A stretch of DNA of 58,727 bases from Leptolyngbyaceae cyanobacterium C42_A2020_001 (GCA_015272515.1 JACYLN010000135.1:1-58727), one strand, 5' to 3'. Positions 45,117 to 54,643 are shown, counted from the first letter of the stretch. Numbers and translations: made by a program. The notes: generated by a model from the letters alone, not told the origin.

Positions 45117-45500
45117 CTAGTCCTGAATGTATTCTTGGTGATTCAGGAGGGCGGTTTCTGCTCGTTGAAATTCGCGCCCCAAATAGGATGCATGATCCAG
45201 GCGGGTCACCGGGCAGGGATGGGTTTGTTCAAAAATTTGTATACAAATCTCTTTTGCCGTTCTGCCGCTAAATACACGGGTTGGCACTCGCTCAACTTTC
45301 GTGTCACAAGGAATTGGCTTGCCAGTTTCAGGATCGCACGCTAACCCCCGCTCGTCGATGAAGTTAGTGAAATGCTTCGCACGAATGAGGTTTTCGTTGC
45401 GATCGACGTAGATGATGAAGTAGCCTCCTGGGTCCAAATCGATGGGTCGTTTGGAAAGCTCCTGGTCGAGGTCGATCGCCTGTATAACGGTCTGATTCAT
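45117..45500 (-). CDS. DUF4346-like protein
   Basis: A 127-residue protein. GGYFIIYVDRNENLIRAKHF, LACDPETGKPIPC, TRVFSGRTAKEICIQIFEQT and LDHASYLGREFQRAETALLN match the DUF4346 pattern found in cyanobacteria, where it is also seen joined to dihydropteroate-synthase-like proteins. The protein looks complete as a stand-alone domain. Its function is unknown; a pterin-related role is only a suggestion from that fusion. Confidence 0.6.
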   Translation of the reverse strand: MNQTVIQAIDLDQELSKRPIDLDPGGYFIIYVDRNENLIRAKHFTNFIDERGLACDPETGKPIPCDTKVERVPTRVFSGRTAKEICIQIFEQTHPCPVTRLDHASYLGREFQRAETALLNHQEYIQD

Positions 45501-45726
45501 ATCCCGCGCTGATTGTAAACGCTATTTAGGTATTGTTCTTCCCATCTTAGACGTTTATGATCAAAGGCTGACGGTTTACACCTCCGTAATCTCCCGAAGC
45601 TTTACCTGTCTTTCATTATTTTTTTCCTGATTTTCATCATTTATTGAATGCACCTTTGCTGCTAGCAAGGCATTCTTGGGAAGGATAGGTTTAGCCCCGT
45701 ACACTTTTTGAAGGAAGGCTGGCTCA

Positions 45727-46278
45727 ATGATTGACTCCTTCATTCCATCTGATCTCGCTGTTGCTCCGAATCCACCTGGACTGGCATCAAGCTTGAGGTT
45801 AGTCACAGTTCCGGTGGATGCTTACAACTTTTTTGAACTTTGGATGCCGCCCGAAGAAGCAAGTTTGATTCCTGAAGAGGCGATGCTGCTGAAGGACGAT
45901 CGCTTGCGACTGGAGGAAATCTGCGGCAAGCTCATGTGGTTGCTGGGAGCTGATTTGCTTTCTGGAGATAAAATCTGCACTCAAGAGCCGCTGTACGATT
46001 GGCAGAGTTTGATGCGGCTCATTCATCAGTCAGGGCAGCATTTTGATGCGATTACTGTTCACTACTCACCACAAACCATTCGCCCTTCTAATCAAGAAGG
46101 TAATCGTCCCTGTGCCTGGACAATAGCTCCCTCAACCTGGTGTATTTCCTTTTTAGAATTCAGCCCTGTAGAACGAGGTTATCAGCCAAATCCTTTGCCG
46201 TTGAGCGTAGCCATTACTTATGGGAAGCCGCTCACACGAAGGATGGAAACTGCCAACGCTGGGATGCGGTATACCTGA
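45727..46278 (+). CDS. Hypothetical cyanobacterial protein
   Basis: A 183-residue soluble protein of no recognised family. It has no signal peptide or membrane helix. The middle contains an acidic Leu-rich segment (DDRLRLEEICGKLMWLLGAD) and the end is Pro-rich and basic. Its start is 28 codons into a region of low codon signal, so the exact start is uncertain. It precedes the nucleoside hydrolase gene by 27 bases and may be cotranscribed with it. Confidence 0.5.
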   Translation: MIDSFIPSDLAVAPNPPGLASSLRLVTVPVDAYNFFELWMPPEEASLIPEEAMLLKDDRLRLEEICGKLMWLLGADLLSGDKICTQEPLYDWQSLMRLIHQSGQHFDAITVHYSPQTIRPSNQEGNRPCAWTIAPSTWCISFLEFSPVERGYQPNPLPLSVAITYGKPLTRRMETANAGMRYT

Positions 46279-46305
46279 AGGGGATGTATAGAACGCTGAG
46301 GAACC

Positions 46306-47238
46306 GTGGCTAGACCAGTCATTATCGATTGTGATCCGGGAGCCGATGATGCGATCGCGCTGTTTTTGGCGTTTGCTTTTCCCGATCAGTTAAATGTTTT
46401 AGGGATCACAACCGTTGCTGGAAACGTTCCTTTGGCGTTGACTCAAACGAACGCTCGTAAGATCTGTGAATTAACGGGTCAGCAAACCGTTCCTGTGTTT
46501 GCGGGGTGCTCACGTTCTCTACTGCGTCCCTTGATCACAGCAGAAGAAGTGCACGGTAAAACAGGGCTAGATGGCATCGATTTGCCCTCTCTCATCATGC
46601 TGCTTCAAACTGAACACGCCGTCCCGTTTTTAATTCAGCGTTTGCTCAGTTCTAGTGAACCGATTACGTTGGCAACGTTGGGACCCTTAACCAACCTGGC
46701 GGTTGCCCTGATTCAGCAACCCACGATCGCTCGCCAAATTCAAGAAGTTGTCGTAATGGGTGGAGCGGTGACCCAGGGCAACATTACACCTTCGGCAGAA
46801 TTTAACCTCTATGTTGATCCCCATGCGGCTCATGTGGTTTTGAGTGCTGGACTGCCATTGACATTGGTAACGCTGGATGTCACCCATCAAGCGATCGCAA
46901 CGCCAGAGCGAATGCAAGCCATAGCGGCAATTAATAACATTGTCAGTCGTGCGGCCATTGGCTTACTTAAGCACTATGGAGAATACGATATGAAGCGGTA
47001 CGGCACGGCAGGCGCGTTTCTTCACGATCCTTGTGTGATTGCCTACTTACTTCGCCCTGAACTGTTTACCACTCAATCAACCTATGTGGAAGTTGAGTTG
47101 ACAAGTGAGTTAACTCTGGGGCGAACAGTCGTTGATCTGTGGCAATCTACGCCTCATCCATCTAACGCCAAGTTAGTTGTAACTATTGATGCTGAAGGTT
47201 TTTTCCAACTTCTTGTGCAGGCTTTGTCAGCTTACTGA
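46306..47238 (+). CDS. Nucleoside hydrolase (IunH family)
   Basis: A 310-residue enzyme that cleaves the N-glycosidic bond of ribonucleosides to give base and ribose. The metal-binding DCDPGADDAIAL is at residues 7-18, GPLTNLA is the ribose-pocket turn, and EFNLYVDPHAA and the HDPCVIAYLL stretch carry further metal and substrate contacts. The start is GTG with AGGA just upstream. It is probably a salvage enzyme; specificity for purine or pyrimidine cannot be told. Confidence 0.92.
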   Translation: MARPVIIDCDPGADDAIALFLAFAFPDQLNVLGITTVAGNVPLALTQTNARKICELTGQQTVPVFAGCSRSLLRPLITAEEVHGKTGLDGIDLPSLIMLLQTEHAVPFLIQRLLSSSEPITLATLGPLTNLAVALIQQPTIARQIQEVVVMGGAVTQGNITPSAEFNLYVDPHAAHVVLSAGLPLTLVTLDVTHQAIATPERMQAIAAINNIVSRAAIGLLKHYGEYDMKRYGTAGAFLHDPCVIAYLLRPELFTTQSTYVEVELTSELTLGRTVVDLWQSTPHPSNAKLVVTIDAEGFFQLLVQALSAY

Positions 47239-47259
47239 CCGATGAGTTAACCCAAATCC

Positions 47260-47889
47260 TTAGCTTTGGGGATGCAGCATTTTGCGATATTGCTGTTGAA
47301 GCATCAGTGCCAGGGTAATTTGTTTGAATAGCCAATACAGGATGGCAATCACGCTGAAGCTAAGTGCCATAATCATCAGCGATCGCCCATCGAACAAGCT
47401 TTTGAAGAGTCCCACCATTACTTGAACCGGGCGCGTTGCCAGATCCCAACTATTGAAGCGCTCAAACCGTCCCAAATATACTCCAACCGCGCTTAAGCCA
47501 TGCAGCACCAGTTCAGCAGGGAAAACAAAACGCTCCATTCCTTGACGCTGAAGGTATTGCCCCAGATTCACCAGGGAAACAACATAAGCTGCAAACCCCA
47601 GCAGCACAAACAAGGCAAATTTAGGAAGAATCACAAGTGTGTTTAACAACAGCGAGTCCGTTCGCTGAATTTCTTCTACTAAATGAATTAAATCAGTCAA
47701 GGTGTAAGGAGCGTTGGGCAGGAAAACGATAAACACCACAAACCCAACCCACCAGACTATTGAACGCTTTAACCCAGTCTGAAATAACCAAACGCTTAGC
47801 AACCAGGGCATCAGCGCTAGAAGCAAATTCCATGCCATCCATCGATAGGCAAAGGGCAGGGCATACCAAATTGTCATCCACGTCATGCT
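47260..47889 (-). CDS. DUF1361 membrane protein
   Basis: A 209-residue protein with about six membrane helices. FLPNAPYTLTDLIHLVEEIQ is the family hallmark of DUF1361, also LVLHGLSAVGVYLGRFERFN and NSWDL. The function of the family is not known. The ATG at 47889 is preferred because AGGGAAAGC precedes it; upstream TTG or ATG starts lack this. It converges with the nucleoside hydrolase gene with a 21-base gap. Confidence 0.75.
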   Translation of the reverse strand, partial: SMTWMTIWYALPFAYRWMAWNLLLALMPWLLSVWLFQTGLKRSIVWWVGFVVFIVFLPNAPYTLTDLIHLVEEIQRTDSLLLNTLVILPKFALFVLLGFAAYVVSLVNLGQYLQRQGMERFVFPAELVLHGLSAVGVYLGRFERFNSWDLATRPVQVMVGLFKSLFDGRSLMIMALSFSVIAILYWLFKQITLALMLQQQYRKMLHPQS

Positions 47890-48163
47890 TTCCCTACTGA
47901 CCCAAATTGGCGCATTGTTGAAACAAACCCGATCCGGTTTTAACAAATTTAATAACAAGATGTGAATTTGATCATGCGCTAAAGTTTAATGGATGAAGCG
48001 TACAATCTACGTAAATTCACCAGTACCACTGGATCGTGAAGGATTCTGAGCGTCATTTCTGTTGGAGAAAATCGATTTCAATCGGCGAATGGATGCAGAC
48101 TGCTTCACAATAGTAAGCAAGTTATGGATGAAAAACTGCTATCAATCCTGAGAGTTTCCCTGA

Positions 48164-50158
48164 ATGAGTAACTCCGCTTCCGTATTGGAAGATCTGCTGA
48201 AAGCTGCACCCAGTCTGAGATCTCAGATTTATTTCAAAGCATCTCTGACCGCACTTTCCCATGCGATGGAGGATCAAGTTCTGGCAGGCAGCGATCGCCC
48301 CGTGGTGATCGCTAACTTTCAACGAGAACGTTTTTATCGCCAGGAAGCAAACCGCTATTTACGCATCTCAGAACGAACCGATCAGGTATATGTCTTGGCG
48401 GCACCCGAAACAGACTTTAGGAATCAGTCTGAGCATTATGAAACGATCGCCTTTGACCCAACCGATGCGCTGGCTCAAGAGTGGCATTTGATTGTGTTGG
48501 GACCGCGTTATGCTTCTTGCCTGCTCTGCCGAGAACGGCAAGGAACGATTGTTCCTGAAGTGGCAACTCAACTGGGTCCCGATCAGGCACGACGATTTGA
48601 AGGAATCTGGACATTTGATCGGCAAGTTGTTTGTAAAGCCGCAGACCTTCTGCTGGATCGGATTTTGGAATACCGCCCGGAACTGGCGGAAAAAATTGTT
48701 CAAGCCAAAACGAGCTTTCCAAAACAAGCAAAATCGGGGTTCAACAACGTGGATCCGGGACCGTTTGCCGAACGCCTGGTGACTTACTTGCAGGCAGGGC
48801 AATACAAACTGCTAAAAGCTTACCGCTCCATCGCCAGCCAGGAGCAGAAAGAACGCCTGGTCAACTCAATCACAGCAGCAATCCGGCGATCGCTCAACCC
48901 GGATGATATTCTCAGCGTTGCTGTTCAAGAATTGGGGCAAGTTTTACGAGCCTGTCGCTGTTTGATCTACCGCTGCAAGGCAACCGACACGGCTGTCAAG
49001 ATTCAGCATGAGTACCTGAGCGGAGATGTTCTGTCACTCGTGGGGCAATCCTGGAATTTAGCAGATAACCCCCTATTTCAGGCAGTGGTAAAACAGCAAG
49101 AGCGAATTTTTGTGGAAGATGCTCAGGCAGAACGGTGGAATTTGGGGGATCAACAAGTCGCTTCACCATCTATGCAGGCGCAGCAATGGCAAATTAGCTC
49201 CTGGCTAATGGTGCCCGTTGTGCATCAAAATCGACTGTTGGGCATGGTGGAAGTTCACCACTGCGGGCTTCCCTGTGACTGGAGCGATGCCAGTTTAGAG
49301 TTAATTGAAGCGATCGCGACTCAAATTGGGGTTGCCCTGATTCAAGCCGAAGCCTACGCTAACCTGGAAGACTTTAACCAACAGCTAGAAGCACTTGATC
49401 GTACCCGCAGCAACCTGATCGCTATCACCGGGCACGAACTTCGCACTCCCCTATCAACGATTCAAGTGTGTCTAGAAAGTCTTGCTAGCGAACCAGATAT
49501 GCCGATCGAACTGCGGCAAGTCATGCTGCAATCTGCTTTGACTGACGCAGAACGGATGCGGAAACTGATTCAAGACTTTCTCACCCTCTCTCAACTAGAA
49601 AGCGGGCGAGTGAAGTGGCATTTAGAACCATTGCCCGTTCAAGAATGCGTCGATTTAGCGCTCAGTAGCCTGCGAACCCGACAAACAGACAACTCCCTAC
49701 CCGAAATTACGGCACAGGTTTCATCGGAGTTGCCCCTGATTCGAGCGGACGGAGAATGGGTGGTAGAAGTGCTCTCAAAACTGCTAGATAACGCCTGCAA
49801 ATTTACGGAGCCAACCGGAAAAGTGGTGATTCAGGCCCATCCCAATGGTGGACAAATGGTAGAGCTAACGGTGACTGACACAGGACGCGGGATTGAGCCA
49901 AACCGCCTGGAAGCCGTGTTCGATCGCTTCTACCAAGAAGAAGGTGCCTTGCGGCGATCGGCAGGTGGCACTGGGTTAGGACTGGCCATCTGTCGCCAAA
50001 TCGTCACCGGATTGGGTGGACAAATCTGGGCGGAATCCGAAGGCAAAGACCGTGGTAGCAAATTTCACCTGACACTGCCAATTTTCAAAACAGATGAAGA
50101 GGAAAAACCAACGAAGCCAAGTCGGGAAAAAGGGCGATCGTCAAAGGGGCGACGCTAA
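48164..50158 (+). CDS. DICT-GAF sensor histidine kinase
   Basis: A 664-residue soluble two-component kinase. Residues about 20-170 fit the DICT sensory domain (KASLTALSHAMEDQVLAGSD, VVIANFQRERFYRQEANRY). About 230-390 is a GAF domain (SLNPDDILSVAVQELGQVLR, WLMVPVVHQNRLLGMVEVHH). About 412-480 is HisKA with GHELRTPLST, phosphorylated His near 424. About 530-640 is the ATPase domain with LDNACKFTEPTGKV, DTGRGIEPNR and GGTGLGLAICRQIV. The C-terminus is basic. There is no receiver domain and no response-regulator gene beside it. It is the last gene before psaD, and could regulate it, but this is only positional inference. Confidence 0.9.
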   Translation: MSNSASVLEDLLKAAPSLRSQIYFKASLTALSHAMEDQVLAGSDRPVVIANFQRERFYRQEANRYLRISERTDQVYVLAAPETDFRNQSEHYETIAFDPTDALAQEWHLIVLGPRYASCLLCRERQGTIVPEVATQLGPDQARRFEGIWTFDRQVVCKAADLLLDRILEYRPELAEKIVQAKTSFPKQAKSGFNNVDPGPFAERLVTYLQAGQYKLLKAYRSIASQEQKERLVNSITAAIRRSLNPDDILSVAVQELGQVLRACRCLIYRCKATDTAVKIQHEYLSGDVLSLVGQSWNLADNPLFQAVVKQQERIFVEDAQAERWNLGDQQVASPSMQAQQWQISSWLMVPVVHQNRLLGMVEVHHCGLPCDWSDASLELIEAIATQIGVALIQAEAYANLEDFNQQLEALDRTRSNLIAITGHELRTPLSTIQVCLESLASEPDMPIELRQVMLQSALTDAERMRKLIQDFLTLSQLESGRVKWHLEPLPVQECVDLALSSLRTRQTDNSLPEITAQVSSELPLIRADGEWVVEVLSKLLDNACKFTEPTGKVVIQAHPNGGQMVELTVTDTGRGIEPNRLEAVFDRFYQEEGALRRSAGGTGLGLAICRQIVTGLGGQIWAESEGKDRGSKFHLTLPIFKTDEEEKPTKPSREKGRSSKGRR

Positions 50159-50241
50159 GCATAGACAAGACGAAAGTCAGAAGCCAGGTGAATTTTAGAT
50201 GGATGGTTTTAGATTGACGATTTCAGATCGCGCAAAACTAA

Positions 50242-50258
50242 AGAACTGTTACAGTTCT
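50242..50258. promoter_or_regulatory. Perfect 7-bp dyad upstream of psaD
   Basis: AGAACTG-TTA-CAGTTCT, centred 76 bases before the psaD ATG. It contains GTTACAGT, close to one HLR1 half-site. Operator or 5' leader hairpin are both possible. Confidence 0.45.
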
Positions 50259-50325
50259 CAAAGAAGTCAGTAGCAGAGCACAGAGTGAGTGATAGGATTC
50301 CGTAAAACCCTAAGAGAGAACTCCA

Positions 50326-50745
50326 ATGGCAGATACTCTTACTGGACAACCCCCTATTTTCGGTGGTAGCACCGGTGGGCTACTGACAAAAGCACTTGTT
50401 GAAGAAAAATACGCGATTACCTGGTCAAGTCCTAAAGAGCAGGTATTTGAAATGCCAACCGCTGGTGCTGCTGTGATGCGGCAAGGTGACAACTTGCTGT
50501 ATCTGGCTCGCAAAGAGCAATGTTTGGCTTTGGGAACCCAACTGAAGACCAAATTCAAAATTGATTACAAGGTTTATCGGGTCTTCCCAAATGGAGAAAT
50601 TCAATATCTCCATCCGGCTGATGGTGTTTATCCTGAGAAGGTCAACCCTGGTCGTGTTGCAGTGAACAGCGTTCCTCGCAATATTGGCAAGAATCCTGAC
50701 CCCGCCAAGCTCAAATTTAGCGGTGTTGCACCTTACAACGCTTAA
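50326..50745 (+). CDS. psaD: Photosystem I reaction centre subunit II (PsaD)
   Basis: The 139-residue extrinsic stromal subunit that docks ferredoxin and holds PsaC on photosystem [41 protein letters not shown] and the ending [20 protein letters not shown] are the family's conserved blocks. The length is normal. It is monocistronic, with a strong terminator 25 bases downstream. Confidence 0.98.
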   Translation: MADTLTGQPPIFGGSTGGLLTKALVEEKYAITWSSPKEQVFEMPTAGAAVMRQGDNLLYLARKEQCLALGTQLKTKFKIDYKVYRVFPNGEIQYLHPADGVYPEKVNPGRVAVNSVPRNIGKNPDPAKLKFSGVAPYNA

Positions 50746-50769
50746 TCTAAGCGCTCTTATTTAATTTGA

Positions 50770-50806
50770 AAGCTCCAGGAAAAGACTCCTGGAGCTTATT
50801 TCTTTG
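50770..50806 (+). terminator. Rho-independent terminator of psaD
   Basis: AAGCTCCAGGA (50770-50780) and TCCTGGAGCTT (50787-50797) make an 11-bp perfect stem with a 6-base loop, followed by ATTTCTTT. Confidence 0.92.
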
Positions 50807-50949
50807 TAGCTATTTCAGAGCTTTCTGCAAGCAGTCTGTCTGCTTCGTACCCTTGAGGACAATAAATCATTCAAAATATAAAGTTCAAAGTGGCAAAGCC
50901 CGACTGGAAGCCATTTTGAACTTTTAACTTTTTTAATTAGTTCTGATTC

Positions 50950-51141
50950 CTAAGCGCTTTCCAACCAATCAAAAATTTTGTCTAGCTGTTCAATCGACAC
51001 AAGCCCGTATTGCCACAAAACGATTGGAAACAAGTTGGGAATGCGCTCTTCATGGCGCAACGCGACTTGAATTGATTCGGTGGGAATCAGTAGTTCTTCT
51101 TGGAGAAACCGGATGAGGCGGGCGAAGAGGGCGGAGTTCAT
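50950..51141 (-). CDS. DUF2949 small protein
   Basis: A 63-residue protein. LIRFLQEELLIPTESIQVAL and LFPIVLWQYGLVSIEQLDKI followed by FDWLESA match the cyanobacterial DUF2949 pattern. Its function is unknown. The reading frame is open for another 162 bases upstream, but those residues do not resemble the family, so the ATG at 51141 is chosen; no ribosome binding site decides it. Confidence 0.65.
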   Translation of the reverse strand: MNSALFARLIRFLQEELLIPTESIQVALRHEERIPNLFPIVLWQYGLVSIEQLDKIFDWLESA

Positions 51142-51340
51142 GGGAGCAACCTGGGATTGACTGAGGTGACGATAGACTCTGAGCAGTAAGTCTAATATCG
51201 TTTGTTTCCCATGATCGTTGGGTGATTGAAGCAGAAGCGATCGCGTGATCTCTTTGGCTGAACCGAGTGATAGGCATCTAAAGTAAGCGTGATAAGTGCC
51301 CATCTATCAAGTGATCTAGATCACTCAGACGAGCTTGTGC

Positions 51341-52855
51341 CTATGAACTGGGAGGCGTTAATCGCTGAGACTGCATTGGCGCGTCTTGGGTTTTGTCTTG
51401 TAGAACTACGATGAGTTGACGTTGATAGTCGATGAATCCATAGGCAGGGTATGCCAGCGCGATCGCGGGATCTTCAATCGTCTTGTTGCTAGCCATCCAC
51501 TCTTTTTGGTAATCTTGAGCGTTAACCTGGCGAACTTTGAACTGCCCAATTTGACCTTGATTGGGCACTTCGGCAGCAGCCTGTTGGCTCAAAGGCATGA
51601 GGTTTACGACTTTTGTTGGAGTGGATTGTGGCAGCGCGAGGTAGTCCTTAATTCCTTCAGGTCTGCTGGATGATGGTTGGTTAGTGGTTCCGGTTGCAAC
51701 TTGGGATGAGGGCGTGGAAGTAATCGCAGGTTGGGTAGGCGCGATCGCCGTGGAGGATACTGCATTCTCACTGACTGCCCCCCTGGTTTGAGGTTGAGAG
51801 GTGATACTGGGCGCAACTTCAACGGTTGGAGGATTTGGGATTAGAGTGTTTTGCTCAGTTTCAGAAGAATTGGATGATGGTGTAAACGGAGGTAGGGCAG
51901 TGGTGCTAGGTGCTTCCGTTGGCATTGATGGAGCCGAAACAGACGGTTCTACAGAGGGTTGATTGCCTGCGGGCAGGGTTTCGGGCTGGGCGATCGGTGA
52001 TAATGCTGCCTGCCGAGCGGCGGCTTCCTCAACACTGATGCGTGGAATGTTGACTGCTTGCGAAGTTTGCAGCTTTTGCACAGGCACTTTGGTTAGGCGA
52101 GGGCCCGATCGATTGGGTGTGGTCGCTGGTTTTAGTGCCAGGGTTTCTGGCATAGCGATAGGAACAGGTGCAGGTAAGTTTTGAATTTGCTGCAATTGTT
52201 GGAGTGATGAAGTTCTGCCTGAGGATGACTGAGAGCGGGGTTTGATGGATGATTGAGGTTTAACTTGAGGCAGCGATCGCTCGGTGCTCAATCGTTCTGG
52301 GGATGTGGAGGTTGGGCGGGGCAGATTTTTTGCTGCGTTTTGTTGCTTCGCCGAATCTGTTTCTTGGGTATTTTTAGATGGTTCGGCTGGCTTGAGTGCA
52401 TCCCCAATAATTAAACCCGAAACTACCGTTGTAGCGACTGCACCTGCACCAATTAAACCAATTTGCAATTTGGAACGAGAGGAAGATTGGACATTTTCAA
52501 CCGGGGATGATGAAGTTCCTAAATCTTCAAAATAATAACTGAAGTAGGTCAGCGGTCCTTCAATGTGAACGTCGTAGGGAGTGGTAGCACCAATTGATAA
52601 GTTGTTCTGACCGTCTGCGGTTTGAGCATGAGGCTGTGGTTCAGAAACAGAGGGTTGCTGATACTTGGGGTTGGGTGGAGGTGGTAATGGCGGTTGAGCA
52701 ATCGGCTTGCGATCGCTGGGTTGGGTATGATCAGGCTGCGATCGGGAAGCCATAGCTGACGACCTGTAAACGACTTTTCCCGAATTGCGCTCTGGCGTGA
52801 ATCTAGTTGATTCAGCAGAATGAGACCACTTTTTAAATCGGATGTTGCTGGTCAT
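51341..52855 (-). CDS. Pro/Ser/Thr-rich bitopic membrane protein
   Basis: A 504-residue protein without recognised domain. Residues 1-130 are polar and proline-rich (PPLPPPPNPKYQQPS). One membrane helix lies at about 130-152 (KLQIGLIGAGAVATTVVSGL). Residues about 155-440 are low-complexity, with Pro, Ser, Thr and Gln dominating (PSVEPSVSAPSMPTEAPSTT). A short structured end (about 445-504) has KVRQVNAQDYQKEWMASNKT and ALAYPAYGFIDYQRQLIVVL. AGGAG precedes the ATG. It is divergent from the SLBB exporter gene and may span the periplasm like a wall-crossing anchor, an inference from its composition. Confidence 0.6.
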   Translation of the reverse strand: MTSNIRFKKWSHSAESTRFTPERNSGKVVYRSSAMASRSQPDHTQPSDRKPIAQPPLPPPPNPKYQQPSVSEPQPHAQTADGQNNLSIGATTPYDVHIEGPLTYFSYYFEDLGTSSSPVENVQSSSRSKLQIGLIGAGAVATTVVSGLIIGDALKPAEPSKNTQETDSAKQQNAAKNLPRPTSTSPERLSTERSLPQVKPQSSIKPRSQSSSGRTSSLQQLQQIQNLPAPVPIAMPETLALKPATTPNRSGPRLTKVPVQKLQTSQAVNIPRISVEEAAARQAALSPIAQPETLPAGNQPSVEPSVSAPSMPTEAPSTTALPPFTPSSNSSETEQNTLIPNPPTVEVAPSITSQPQTRGAVSENAVSSTAIAPTQPAITSTPSSQVATGTTNQPSSSRPEGIKDYLALPQSTPTKVVNLMPLSQQAAAEVPNQGQIGQFKVRQVNAQDYQKEWMASNKTIEDPAIALAYPAYGFIDYQRQLIVVLQDKTQDAPMQSQRLTPPSS

Positions 52856-53179
52856 ACATCAAAGCTCCTGGAGGCTTAGCGCAATTAATTGGGCTGCTTT
52901 TCTCCGGTTCAGGTTGGGATATTTTGAACAAAGCAAAGGGAACAGTGATTGTATAACTTCTTCATAACTTTTTCTGACTATCAGGATCGCTACCCATAAA
53001 TTTTGATAGTCCGTACTAATACAAAGATTTTATGGAGTTCATTGGTGAAAACCGAGAGTGTCCGGAAAACCCAGAGCAACCACGTAACAATTAGTCAAGC
53101 AGTGTTCCGTGTGATTTTCGGATGTTCCTTTCTGATTAACCCCTTTGTTAACGTTTAGATAAGCTGCCAGGAGCCTACC
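52856..53179. promoter_or_regulatory. Divergent intergenic region
   Basis: It lies between the Pro-rich protein and the SLBB exporter genes and should hold both promoters. AGGAG at about 53169-53173 is the exporter ribosome binding site. No operator was recognised. Confidence 0.35.
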
Positions 53180-54643
53180 GTGAGCTTGGATAAAAAGCCC
53201 TCAAACCTGTTGCAACCCCCTTGTTTTAGCTACAAAGTACTTTTTCCTCTCCTGATTGGGGTGGCGATCGCGACACCTGTTGCTGCTGCTCCTCCTACCT
53301 GGCAAGCATCTCCACCCCGACAAACCATCTTTCAATCGGGTGAAGGAGATGGCTACATTCTAGGAGCGGGCGATCGCCTCAAAATTGACATCTTCAATGT
53401 CCAGGAATTTAGTGGAGAATACCAGGTTTTACCAAATGGTACGGTGAACCTGCCCCTGGTAGGCGCTGTAGGAGTACAAGGGCGAACTTTAGGACAAGCA
53501 GAACGGGCAATTTCTGCAAAATACAACCCCGTTTTACAACAACCCGTAATCACGGTCAGTTTAGTCACACCGCGTCCAATCCGGGTTGCCGTTGCAGGTG
53601 AAGTGAATCGCCCTGGAACCTACACCGTTCCCACTGCCAGCAGTTCTACAGAAAGTAATGTTCCCAGCCTCACTCGTACCATTCAACTGGCTGAAGGGGT
53701 TACTCAAGCGGCTGATTTGCGGAATGTGCAAATTCGTCGCAAACGCCCCGCAGGTAGTGCCGCGGATGAAGTAATCAAAGTCGATTTATGGTCACTTCTG
53801 CGAACCGGGAATTTACAAGAAGACATTCGTTTACGGGATGGGGATAGCATCCTGATTCCGGCAACAACGGCGGTCAATCTTGAAGAAGCCCAGCAATTGG
53901 CAGCGGCTAACTTTGCAGCCCGCAACAATCGCCCACTGAAAATTACCGTTGTTGGGCAAGTCAATCGTCCTGGTCCTTACACGCTGATTGAAGGAGCTGT
54001 GGGGCAACGAGATCAATTGATCAATCCAAACTTATTGCAAGTTCCCAGTGTCACTCGTGCTATCCAGGTCGCCGGAGGAATCACGCAACAAGCAGATATT
54101 CGGAACATTCAGGTTCGTAGATTGACTCGATTGGGACCGCCTCAAATTATCAAAATTGACTTTTGGAAGCTGTTGAAAGCAGGTGATGTACTGCAAGATT
54201 TACCATTACAAGATGGTGATACTATCGAAATTCCAATTGCAACAGCAGTGAACGATAGCGAGATTACAGAACTAGCAACTGCAAGTTTTTCACCTGACAG
54301 AATTACAGTGAATATCTCAGGTGAGGTTGAAAGACCGGGTGCCGTTTCGCTGCAACCAAATACTCCTTTAAATCAGGCAATTTTAGCGGCTGGTGGGTTC
54401 AATCGAAAAGCGGTTAAACGAGAAGTAACATTGATTCGTCTGAATCCAAATGGCTCAGTTACAAAACGCGATGTGGCAATTAATTTTGAGCAAGGTGTCA
54501 ACGATCAAGGAAATCCAGCTCTCCGCAATAACGACATTGTTATTGTTAGAAAAACAGGATTTTCCACTTTCCTTGATCGAGCCAATGATGTGTTGGGTCC
54601 TGTTACCGGGTTAGCAAACTTTTTCAGAATTTTTGGTTTTTAA
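53180..54643 (+). CDS. Polysaccharide export protein with SLBB repeats (Wza-like)
   Basis: A 487-residue exporter of the OPX family, which forms the outer-membrane or periplasmic channel for polysaccharide. A signal peptide (about 1-37, ending PVAAAPP) lacks a lipobox Cys. Residues about 50-130 are the polysaccharide-export domain (YILGAGDRLKIDIFNVQEFS). Three SLBB-type repeats follow: IRVAVAGEVNRPGTYTVPT, LKITVVGQVNRPGPYTLIEG and ITVNISGEVERPGAVSLQPN; the first two are followed by matching 90-residue insert segments, an internal duplication. The start is GTG with AGGAG upstream. A terminator lies 77 bases downstream. Confidence 0.92.
   Translation: MSLDKKPSNLLQPPCFSYKVLFPLLIGVAIATPVAAAPPTWQASPPRQTIFQSGEGDGYILGAGDRLKIDIFNVQEFSGEYQVLPNGTVNLPLVGAVGVQGRTLGQAERAISAKYNPVLQQPVITVSLVTPRPIRVAVAGEVNRPGTYTVPTASSSTESNVPSLTRTIQLAEGVTQAADLRNVQIRRKRPAGSAADEVIKVDLWSLLRTGNLQEDIRLRDGDSILIPATTAVNLEEAQQLAAANFAARNNRPLKITVVGQVNRPGPYTLIEGAVGQRDQLINPNLLQVPSVTRAIQVAGGITQQADIRNIQVRRLTRLGPPQIIKIDFWKLLKAGDVLQDLPLQDGDTIEIPIATAVNDSEITELATASFSPDRITVNISGEVERPGAVSLQPNTPLNQAILAAGGFNRKAVKREVTLIRLNPNGSVTKRDVAINFEQGVNDQGNPALRNNDIVIVRKTGFSTFLDRANDVLGPVTGLANFFRIFGF

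Noticed and set aside
48368-48802. 144-aa open frame on the minus strand
   Set aside because: Shadow of the DICT domain of the histidine kinase.
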